The notes beneath the pieces were generated by a model that saw only the letters and a list, made by a program, of their open reading frames with translations, did no database searches and had not been told where the DNA came from. From Carex sylvatica (Eukaryota > Streptophyta > Magnoliopsida > Poales > Cyperaceae), in the NCBI GenBank assembly GCA_964058845.1, contig CAXKVR010000343.1, positions 1-28,199 on the forward strand: a DNA stretch of 28,199 nucleotides, given 5' to 3'. Within the stretch, counting starts at the first letter, position 1. Each line of letters begins with the position of its first letter. Below, piece after piece: positions 19,428 to 28,199 of this stretch. Position numbers and translations under genes: made by a program.

Positions 19428-21382
19428 AATGTCCAACATAACAAAATGACATCAATTGACAATCAATAACCATCTCAGTTCTTACATTTATTTAAATAAA
19501 TAAAAAATCCAAAATCCATGTAAACCACAATTATACACTAGAACCCTTAACATTTTCATCTATATAACCCTTTAACACAATTTCTGATCAACTCCAACAC
19601 TCATGCTGCAATCAGAGAATGGCATCAGTTCTGAGGCAAGACAAATTGAAAAGTATACGAGCATCCATCAACTAGAAGTTACCAAGTCTTGACAACCTTG
19701 AAAGTTCTTCAAAATTAAACAATTGCAGATAGTAAATATTGTATCAATATTTGTTCATCGTAGCGTCATGTGTAATAAATATTGGATGAAAAGCCACGTT
19801 GCATCCGAAATATTATTGACTATTAACCAAAACAAAATAATTTAAAAATAAATAACAATGAAAAAAGCTCGAAACACTGCTTAAAGCTAGCCTGGACCTG
19901 GAGTAATTTTCGTGTATGGACTACATTAGAGATGGACCATTTGATTGAAATAGCTCGAATATTTTGGGCTGTTTTGAAGCACATGATCGTTCTGTCTTTT
20001 TTTAACCTTCACTTTGTTTCAATCTCATTGAACTGGCAAACTAAGGCAAACTAAGGCTTGGGTATGTTTGTCTGCCGAATAAGAGGTGGACTAAAATTCT
20101 AGTGGTGTAAGTTAAATTACTTCTTTATTTAAACATGTTTCTATTAATGAAACAGATCTAGTAGCATTTTTAATAAAAGAGAAAAAATTAAATCAGCTCT
20201 TCAGATGAATTAATTTATTTTACACTTATTTTATCTGTAACGCTCATTATTATAGACATAGATTAATTTATTAATATCTTCCTCTTTTAAACGAATTAGT
20301 GTAAGTTATAACTCATAACTTAAACTGTTAAACGAAATGTAAATATGAAATGTAAGATAAAGTAAGCAATTTAATCATTCTTAAACTTACGTAAAAACCA
20401 ACCAAACATAACCCAGAAATAGTACTACTTGGATTAATGGATAAGCTGATTTTGCTTTCCAAGCTGAGGAGCCTTAAACATATGGATAGAATATTTCTTT
20501 TCAGCTTTGATTATGATTCTAACTTAGTTCTATCGTCTACAATTTTCAGACATTTTTTAACTAATTATTAATTAGTTATCAAATTATTAATTATTCCTTA
20601 TTATTTAGTTACATGATTTGATTTTATAGTACTGTTTACATAGCAGATTTTTTAATCATTGGTACAATAACATTTATTAGTCTACAAAATAACAAATTTC
20701 AAGGACAACAACATATAAAAGATTTTATAAAGAAAAAACACAAGCAGATAAAACTATTTAGACGACTGGGTGTAATTCTGATTCAATACTTCTATGACCG
20801 CAGTTTCATTGAATATGCTGATCACCACGTCTCGTTTAAGTGTAGGTTGCCCATGCACTACTTGATTTCATACTGTTTTTGGGTGAGAGAGAGTTTTTTT
20901 TCTATTGAATTTTGGTATAATTTCTAGACAATTTGGTTGAGTTTTGATACAGTTTTTTTTTGCATTTTGAAACAATATTAGTGCAATTTATCTACTATGT
21001 TGGTCAAATTTGACGCAATTTTGACACAATTTGGTCTAATTTTGGATACAATCTGTCTACAGCTGATATTGGTACAATTTTTCATTACTTGGAGAACTTT
21101 AATATAAGGTGGGTCAACCTTTGGCCTACCATTTATCTTTAGTAGGTGTACCTTTGGAAACAAAAAGTATGACTACTTAATTTAATTAGATTAAAAGTAA
21201 AGAAAATCCAGAGAAAAAAACAAAAGAGTAAAAGGAAGAGGCAACAGTAAAAAATTGTGAGTGAAGACAGTTTTCCCTCTCTTCCGCATTTTTGTAGTCA
21301 AAATAGACACAAAAATTAGGTTTGTGTAGCAATGAGCGGTGGTATGCATACTAGGTCTATGTACATTTTAAAGGAAGCGCAG
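19428..21382. other. Intergenic DNA, no gene recognised
   Basis: AT-rich DNA with no open frame resembling a known protein. Around 20930-21080 the words GCAATTT and ACAATTT recur (TGACGCAATTTTGACACAATT) without a strict period. A minus-strand open frame at 20978-21163 has no recognised domain. Confidence 0.5.
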
Positions 21383-22300
21383 ATTTAGAATGTTGTATTA
21401 GGATTGTAAATGCTCTATAATTTTACTATTTGAAGACACTACTAGAGTGCTTCAAATATCTTTAATTGGAGTGTTGTATTAGGGTTGTAAATACTCTATT
21501 ATCTTGCAATATAGAGACACTCCAAGAGTGCTCCAAACACTTTCAATTGAAGTGTTGTTTTAAGGTTGTAAATGTCTTATTATCTTGTCATCTGGAGACA
21601 CTACAAGAGTGTTTCAAACGTCTTCAATCGGAGTGTTGTATTAGGGTGGTAAATGCTTTATTATCTTGTCATCTTGAGACACTACTAGAGTGATCCAAAC
21701 ACTTTCAATTAGAGTGTTGTATTAGGGTTGTAAGTGCCATATTATCTTGTCATATAAAGACACTAATAAAGTGCTTCAAACACCTACAATTGGAGTGTTG
21801 CATTAGGATTGTAAATGCTCTATTATCTTGTCATATGGAGACACTACAATAGTGCTCCAAACACCTTCAACTGGAGTGTAATATTAGGGTTGTAAATGCT
21901 CTATTATTTTGCAATCTGGAGACACTATTGGAGTGCTTCAAACACTTTCAATTGGAGTGTTGTATTAGGGTTGTAAATACCCTATTATCTTGTCATATAG
22001 AAATACTACTAGAGTGCTCCAAACACCTTAAATTGGAGTGTTGTATCAGGGTTGTAAATGCCCTATTATGGAGAAACTACTATAGTGCTCAAAACACCTT
22101 CAATAGGAGTGTTGTATCAGGGTTGTAAATGCCTTATTATCTTGACATCTGGAAACACTACAAGAGTGCTCCAAACACCTTTAATTGGAGTGTTATATTA
22201 GGGTTGTATATGCTCTATTATCTTGCAAGTATGAAACACTACTAGAGTGCTCCAAACACCTTCAATTGGAGTGTTATATTAGGGTTATAAATGTCCTATT
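21383..22300. repeat. 81-bp satellite array, left part
   Basis: About 11 tandem copies of an 81-bp unit. Each carries AATTGGAGTGTTGTATTAGG, GTTGTAAATGCYCTATTATC, TTGCCATCTGGAGACACTAC and AGAGTGCTCCAAACACCTTC in order. Copies differ by several substitutions and a few indels (for example a short unit near 22070). The array's left edge lies close to 21383. The array was continuous with the part at 25973 before the copia element inserted. Confidence 0.92.
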
Positions 22301-22719
22301 TGTTGGAATTAATTTTAATTAATTACAACATATGTGGGCTTATATGTAATATAAATATATATTGAATAAACTATCAAAATCAAACCCGTTATGAAGTGAT
22401 CAAATTAAGTATTATTTATCGGGTTCAATATGTGCATCAGAAGTGGGGCCTTTAATATGTAGAATGCGTATTAATAACTTGATGATTTAGTGATGGTCTA
22501 AATTATATAAAGTTTGGTAATAATACAACTATGCTGGGGAATACAATCAAATATGGCAATGTTCCGTAAATAAGGAAATACCAAATAAGGCAAGTTCTGA
22601 ATTCAGTCCCGCTAAGAATCCAATAAAGAAATCAAGATTAATTAATTAATTAATTAAAGAAAGGCACCTATTCATTTGATTAAATGAAAAGGTCTATTAA
22701 TTAGATGGAATTCGGTATC

Positions 22720-22806
22720 TATTCATTTTGATTAATAAAAACAAAAGGCGCCTATTCATGAAAGGGCCTATATCCTGATATATACGGCTCCTAATCAAAA
22801 TGAATA
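22720..22806 (+). promoter_or_regulatory. Conserved stem-loop in the copia LTR
   Basis: TATTCATTTTGATTA (22720-22734) is the exact reverse complement of TAATCAAAATGAATA (22792-22806), with a loop of 57 bases. The same stem is conserved in the 3' LTR (about 25529-25615), although the loop between has changed. It lies just before the TATA-like box. The words GGCRCCTATTCAT and TATCTATTCAT recur around it. Function unknown. Confidence 0.55.
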
Positions 22807-22817
22807 TGTATCTTTTT

Positions 22818-22825
22818 TTATAATA
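22818..22825 (+). promoter_or_regulatory. Candidate TATA box of the copia LTR
   Basis: TTATAATA lies after a T-run and is followed within about 20 bp by a CT-rich run typical of plant start regions. The same TTATAATA is kept in the 3' LTR, near 25625. The start site itself is not visible. Confidence 0.4.
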
Positions 22826-23180
22826 CAGATGGTTATGTCTCTCTCTCTAATCTTTCTCTACTGAAAACAATAAGAAAATAGAGATTGATATCTAGTGATT
22901 GAGAAAGGAATTTTTGGTAAATAACTTGTGATTCGGGTATCCCTCCTTGTGAAGAACGGAGTGTTGCCATTACCGCCTTTCTCGCTCTCTCCAACGGACT
23001 TGAAAGGAATTGTTTGGAAATCTAAAGACTTTCGGTGATCAACGGTGATTGTGCATTTCTGGAAGATCATGGCTACGGATCAAGGTAACTTTAAATTTCA
23101 TATTAGGGTTCACTAGAGGATCATAGCAATTTTGGGTTTATATATGCAATTCAGTTTTGCATAAAATAAATTTCAACAAG

Positions 23181-23192
23181 TGGTATCAGAGC
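23181..23192 (+). other. Primer binding site, initiator tRNA-Met type
   Basis: TGGTATCAGAGC begins two bases after the CA end of the 5' LTR. It is the standard plant Ty1/copia primer site. Confidence 0.93.
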
Positions 23193-24099
23193 TTACTCTA
23201 GTTGAACCGGTTAATTTCTGCATAAAAGAATTCCTTTTAAAATTTCAGAAATTAATTATTTGGAAATTTAGGTTTTATGATTTTCCGTTACTATGTTTTG
23301 ATCAAAAGGTTGAATTTTTGGTTCAAAGTTTAGGACGTAACTGTGTGATGATTTTATTTGGAAACTATGATTTTCTATGACCAAAATATGAAAAGGCGCT
23401 ATTCTGGTTATCTGATTAAATAGCGTTACTCTGTTGTGCCAAAATTTTGGTTTTTCTGATCCAAAATCCATTATTTTAAGTATTCCGCTACAAAATAAAT
23501 TTTGGCCAATCAATTGATTTTTTTCCAGAACTGATATGCATAATTTTGGCCAGATTAAAGGTCTAATGAATTTTGATATTTCCATTACACAGTATACCGG
23601 CCAGACCAGAACAGAGTAATAATTTGGTTAAGCCAAATTTTGATAAATTTTATTCGGATAATATTAAATCATTATGAAGGCTTCAGATTAAGATATATTT
23701 TAGAAAGTGATTAATAAAGGTAACATCTTGCCAAAGTAAGCTCTCATATCGGCGTTAATCATTTGCCAATTTATACACATAAGATATACATATAATATTT
23801 GGTTATTGGACTGGCTCAAAGGAAAGACAATAATTAAGTGTTGTATGTATTCTTGTGGTAATGAATAGGTAATAGTCATTAAGTTTTAGATGTAATTAGT
23901 TAATCGGCCCAAAGGAGGGTTGACTAATTGACATCAAATGGACTGTTATATTCTATTTCTAACCTATTTATCTTAGAATAATTACTGACTCCAAAGAGCA
24001 CTTATTCTTCGAAGATACTTAGTTGATGGAATATGCCTTATTTTAATTTTTTTTATTACTATTCAATTATTTGATTCGTTTTTTGTGAATATTTTTCAG
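23193..24099 (+). other. Copia leader, possibly intronic
   Basis: About 900 bp without coding sequence lie between the primer site and gag. The leader ends ATATTTTTCAG at 24099, a good plant 3' splice site, immediately before the gag frame. A matching 5' splice site, CAAG|GTAACT, lies inside the LTR at 23084/23085. The whole interval 23085-24099 (1015 nt) could be an intron that contains the LTR end and the primer site. Splicing is predicted only. Confidence 0.45.
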
Positions 24100-24983
24100 C
24101 AAAAAAAAAAAATAATGATCTTACAGACGGTATCAATATCATTCTGATGCTGACAGATTCTAATTACAAGGATTGGAAAGATAATTTTGAGATTATCCTT
24201 GGATGCCTTGACCTGGACATAGCGTTGCAGGATGCCAAACCTATTGTGCCTATTGCGACTAGTTCTGAAAAGGAACAAACTACACATGCACGGTGGATGA
24301 GGTCAAATCGTTTGTCTCTAGGTCATGCAAAAGACCATTCCTGAAAGTTTTAGGGGACTAGTTTCTGATTTCACTCTTGCTAAAGATTATCTTAAGGAAA
24401 TTGAGCAGAGGTTTGTTCGGAATGAGAAGGCTGAAATAGGCATTCTTTTAAACAAACTATGTACAATGAAATACAGTGGTAAGAGCAATGTCAGGGAGCA
24501 CATTCTTGAAATAATGCATACCGCTTCAAAACTGAAGGGACATAAGCTAGATATATCGGACGATATGTAAGTTTATTTGGCCATTAACTCTCTTCCTGTC
24601 TCATTTGGACAGTTCAAGGTGAGTTATAACTGTCAGAAAGACTCATGGACAGTTAATGAACTCATCTCATATTGTGTTCAGGAGGAAGAGAGGTTGAAGT
24701 CGGACAAGAGCGAAAGCACAAAGATTGCTTCTACCTCTAAGAGAAAAGGGAAATAGAAACGTAAGGCCAATTCAGATGCTGCAACTACAAGTTCGCAGAA
24801 GAAGCCAAATAAGGATAAGAAACTGGTTACTGGATCGGAGCCGAATAAGGAAAGAGTTCAGAGTGGACTTATAAGTATTGAGCATATTGGTACAACTTCT
24901 GTGCTGGCAGATCCACTGACTAAGGGTCTGGTATCCAAACAGTTTCATGAGCATATCGGTCACATGGGTATGTTAAAGAGGAT
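24100..24983 (+). pseudogene. Copia gag fused to the RNase H tail by internal deletion
   Basis: The N-terminal part is a copia Gag of the UBN2/DUF4219 type: NNDLTDGINIILMLTDSNYK, DWKDNFEIILGCLDLDIAL, then after a +1 frameshift near 24320 MQKTIPESFRG, EIEQRFVRNEKAEIG, MKYSGKSNVREHILEI, and ELISYCVQEEERLKSDKS. Stops lie at 24568 (TAA) and 24754 (TAG). From about 24850 the same frame continues into ERVQSGLISIEHIGTTSVLA and DPLTKGL, the C-terminal end of a copia RNase H domain, and GHMGMLKR; it runs on into the 3' LTR to a stop at 25057. Everything between, from zinc knuckle to most of RNase H, is missing. There is no in-frame ATG from the stop at 24072 to 24147, which fits a spliced start in the LTR. 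Confidence 0.85.
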
Positions 24984-25972
24984 TGTTAGATTTAGTGGGA
25001 GTTTGTATTTTATGTATCATGTTTTATATGATATACTTTTTCAGATATCATGCAGTTAACTTTTATATGATATTATGTAATTTGTATGTATCATGCAGTT
25101 ATTTAGACTTCAGTTATTCAGTTTATTATGCACTCTGAATTTATGATTAACCTCAAAGTCAAATTAAGATAAAGTGACCAAATTGGAGATAGGCATGTGA
25201 TCAAATTAAGTATTATTTATCGGATTCAATATATGTCATGAGAAGTGGGGCCTTTACTATGTAGAATGCGTATTAATAACTCTATGATTTAGTGATGGTC
25301 TAAATTATATAAAGTTTGGTAATAATACAACTATGTTATTGGTCCCTGGGGAACACAATCAAATATGACAATGTTCCGTAAATAAAGAAATACCCAATAG
25401 AACAAGTTCTGAATTCAGACCCGCTAAGGATCCAATAAAGAAAACAAGATTAATTAATTAATTAAAGAAAGGCACTTATTCATTTGATTAAATGAAAAGG
25501 TTTATTAATCAGATGGAATTTGGTATCTATTCATTTTGATTAATAAAAACAAAAGGCGTCTATTCATGAAAGGGCCTATATCCTGATATATACGGCTCCT
25601 AATCAAAATGAATATGTATCTTTTTTATAATACAGACGGATCTGTCTCTCTCTCTACTGAAAACAATAAGAAAATAGAGATTGATATCTAGTGATTGAGA
25701 AGGGGATTTTCAGTAAAGAATTTGTGATTCGGGTATCCCTCATTGTGAAGAACGGACTGTTGCCAATGCCACCTTTCTCGCTCTCTCCATCGGACTTGAA
25801 AGGGATTACATGGAAATCTAAAGGCTTCCAGTGATCAACGGTGATTGTGCATCCCTGAAAGATCATGGCTACGGATCAAGTTAACTTTAAATTTCAGATA
25901 GGATTCACTAGAGGATCATGGTAATTTAGGGTTTATATATGCAATACGGTTCTGCATAAAATAAATCTAACA
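24984..25972 (+). repeat. 3' LTR of the copia element
   Basis: It starts TGTTAGATTTA and ends TAAATCTAACA, an 11-bp inverted end, and is followed by the CTATT target duplication. It is 989 bp, about 110 bp longer than the 5' LTR, with extra or unalignable sequence at 24984-25196 that includes two copies of GTATCATGCAGTTA-like words. An alternative start is TGTATTTT at 25004, after AGTGGGAG, but the end symmetry favours 24984. The LTR ATG (GATCATGGCTACGGATCAAG) is kept near 25862, but the splice donor GT is TT here. Confidence 0.8.
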
Positions 25973-28199
25973 CTATTATCTTGCCATCTAGAGACACTAC
26001 AAGAGTGCTCCACTTTCAATTGGAGTGTTGAATTAGGGTTGTAATTACCCAAATATCATGCCATCTGGAAACACTACTAGAGTGGTCCAAACACCTTAAA
26101 TTGGAGTGTTGTTTTAGAGTTATAAATGCCCTATTATCTTGCCATCTAGAGACACTACAAGAGTGCTCCAAACACCTTCAATTGGAGTATTATATTAGGG
26201 CTGTAAAAGTCAAATTATCTTGCCATTTGGAGACAATACAAGAGTGCTCCAAACACCTACAATTAGAGTGTTGTACTATGATTGTAAATGCCATATTATC
26301 TTGCAATCTGGAGACACTACTAGAGTGCTCCAAACACCTTCAATTGGAGTGTTATATTAGGGTTGTAAAAGTCAAATTATCTTGCCATTTCGAGACAATA
26401 CAAGAGTGCTCCAAACACCTACAATTAGAGTGTTGTATTATGATTGTAAATGTCCTATTATCTTGCAATCTGGAGACACTACTAGAGTGCTCAAAACACC
26501 TTCAATTGGAGTGTTATATTAGGGTTGCAAATGTCCTATTATCTTGCCATATGGAGACACTACAAGAGTGCTTCAAACACCTTCAATGGGAGAGTTTTAC
26601 TAAAGTTGTAAATGCCCTATTTTCTTGTCATCTAGAGACACTAAAAGAGAGCTCTAACCACCTTCGATTGGAGGGTTAAATTAGGATTGTAAATCTCCTA
26701 TTATCTTGCAAACAGAAGACACTACTAGATTGCTCCAAACACCTTTAGTTGGTGTGTTATATTAGGGTTGTAAATGCCCTTTATCTTGCCATCTGGAGAC
26801 ACAACAATAGTGCTCCAAACACCTTCAATTGGAGTGTTTTATCCGAGTTGTAAATGCCCTATTATATTGTCATATACACACCTAGAGTGCTCCAAACACC
26901 TTTAATTGGAGTGTTGTATCAGGGTTGTAAATGCCCTATTATCTTGCCATCTGGAGACAAACTACAAGAGTGCTCCTCCAACCACCTTCAATGGGAGAGG
27001 TTTATTAAAGCTGTAAATGCCCTATTATCTTGACGTCTGGAGACACTACAAGTGTGCTCCAAACACCTTCAATTGGTGTGTTATATTAGGGATGTAATTC
27101 TCCTATTATCTTTCCATTTGGAGACACCACAAGGGTGCTCCAAACACTTTTAATTGGAGTGTTATATTGGTGCTGTAAATGCCATATTATCTTGCCATAT
27201 TTAGACACCACAAGAGTGCTCCAAACACCTTCAATTGAAGTGTTATATTAGGGTGGTAAATGCCCCTATTATCTTGCAATCTGGAGACACTACTCGAATG
27301 CTCCAAATACCTTCAATTGGAGTGTTCTACCATGTTGTAAATTCCCTATTATATTGTCATATAGAGACACACCTAGAGTGCTCCAAACACCTTTAATTGG
27401 TGTGTTGTATCAGGGTTGTAAATGATGTATTATCTTGCAAGCTAGAGACCCTACTCGAGTGCTCCAAACACCTTCAATTGGAGTGTTGTATCCGGGTTGT
27501 AAATGCCCTATTATATTGTCATATAGAGACACTCCTAGAGTGCTCCAAACACCTTTAATTGGAGTGTTGTATCAGGGCTATAAAAGTCGTATTATTTTGC
27601 AAGCCCGAAACACTAGTAGAGTGCTCCAAACACCTTCAATTGGAGTGTCGTATCCGGGTTGCAAATGACCAATTATCTTTCCATAATAAGGGTGGTCGGA
27701 GTACCTTCTATTGGACTGTTGTATCAGGGTTGTAAATGCCATATTATCTTGCCATCTGGAGACACTACTAGAGTGCTCCAAATAGCATGAATTGGAGTAT
27801 TTAATTAGGGTTGTAAATGCCCTATTATCTTGCCATATAGAGACACTACTAGAGTGCTCCAAACAATTTCAGATGAAGTTTTGTATTGGGGTTGTAAATG
27901 CCCTATTATCTTGCCAACTGGAGAAACTAGTAGAGTGCTCCAAACACTTTCAATTGCATTGTTGTCTTAGGGTTGTAAATTCCCTATTATCTTGCCATAT
28001 AGAAATACTACTAGAGTGCTCCAAACACCTTCAATAGAAGTGTTGTATTAGGGTTGTAAATGCTCTATTATCTTGACATCTAGAGACACTACAAGAGTGC
28101 TCCAACCACCTTCTATTGGAGTGTTATATTAGGGTTGTAAATGCTCTATTACCTTGCAAGCAGCAGACACTACTAGAGTGCTCCAAACACCTTCAATTC
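25973..28199. repeat. 81-bp satellite array, right part (continues past window)
   Basis: About 27 tandem 81-bp units continue in the same orientation as 21383-22300. Local 162-bp dimers are visible: 26203-26364 with 26365-26526, marked by GTAAAAGTCAAATTATC alternating with normal units, and units with ATATTGTCATATAGAGACAC at 27351 and 27513. Degenerate or shortened units occur near 25990, 26880 and 27690. The array is open at the window end, so copy number is a minimum. Confidence 0.92.

Larger units (their letters stand above)
22301..23178 (+). repeat. 5' LTR of the copia element
   Basis: It begins TGTTGGAATTA and ends TTTCAACA, 878 bp, with short inverted ends as usual for copia LTRs. From GTGATCAAATTAAGTATTAT (22398) onward it aligns with the 3' LTR (25197 onward). 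It contains a TATA-like TTATAATA (22818-22825) before a CT-rich run, and an ATG followed by a splice-donor-like site near its end (23069-23090). Confidence 0.88.
22301..25972 (+). mobile_element. Deleted Ty1/copia element inserted in the satellite
   Basis: A 3.67-kb LTR element with a perfect 5-bp target duplication, CTATT at 22296-22300 and 25973-25977. Removing it restores an intact 81-bp satellite unit. It has an initiator-Met-tRNA primer site, a UBN2-type gag, and the last part of RNase H joined to gag. Zinc knuckle, protease, integrase and reverse transcriptase are deleted. It is non-autonomous and further damaged by a frameshift and two stops. The LTRs are similar over about 770 bp but differ in the first 70-200 bp. 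Confidence 0.9.

Noticed and set aside
22858..23070. 70-codon minus-strand open frame, similar at 25654-25866
   Set aside because: Duplicate because it lies in both copia LTRs, and antisense to the element; no domain seen.
26101..26679. 192-codon repeat protein in the satellite
   Set aside because: Three frames of the 81-bp unit are open and the frame breaks in other units, so this is best explained by unit length, not by a gene.
21383..28199. Regular repeats resembling a CRISPR array
   Set aside because: The whole 81-bp unit is repeated with no unique spacers, and the surroundings are plant nuclear DNA.
21383..28199. TTAGGGTT words suggesting telomere repeats
   Set aside because: The word occurs once per 81-bp unit inside ATTAGGGTTGT; there is no tandem TTTAGGG.

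Overview
The window reads as AT-rich nuclear intergenic DNA of a flowering plant. I base this on the plant-type Ty3/gypsy (Athila-like) and Ty1/copia retroelements with Asp-tRNA and initiator-Met-tRNA primer sites, the abundance of MITEs, a hAT-type element and a satellite array. I recognise no host protein-coding gene and no tRNA or rRNA gene. The species cannot be named from the sequence alone.

Layout. 1-2397: AT-rich DNA with a perfect short hairpin (73-122) and two degenerate inverted-repeat elements (781-1166, 1407-2147). 2398-9728: LTR element 1, plus strand, with 1.53-kb LTRs, an Asp-tRNA primer site, a broken gag and a broken protease, but no reverse transcriptase, RNase H or integrase. 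9729-10288: no feature. 10289-15551: MITE A, split by LTR element 2 (10459-15314, minus strand), a relative of element 1 whose protease is fused directly to a 5'-truncated 3' LTR. 15552-17120: a head-to-tail chain of MITEs (B, B', C, D) separated by (CT)n/(TA)n microsatellites. 17121-18530: nothing recognised. 18531-19419: hAT-like non-autonomous element with a near-perfect 8-bp target duplication. 19428-21382: nothing recognised. 21383-22300 and 25973-28199: one 81-bp satellite array, running off the window end, split by a deleted Ty1/copia element (22301-25972) with a perfect 5-bp target duplication.

How the parts work together. All three LTR elements keep LTRs, primer sites and Gag-derived sequence but lack the polymerase and integrase, each through a different deletion. 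Any past mobility as deleted forms would have needed enzymes supplied in trans. Insertion order can be read from the nesting: MITE A before LTR element 2, and the satellite before the copia element.

Most noteworthy signals. (1) Dyad-like motifs of the type GACACGGACCGTGTC occur in pairs almost always exactly 21 bp apart in the LTRs and internal DNA of both Athila-like elements, and as 7-codon repeats inside gag. (2) The copia element has a GT...AG interval that would join an ATG in its 5' LTR in frame to gag and splice out the primer binding site. (3) MITEs form a serial chain at microsatellites and share one internal module beneath different termini. (4) The satellite has an 81-bp (27-codon) unit with local 162-bp higher-order repeats.
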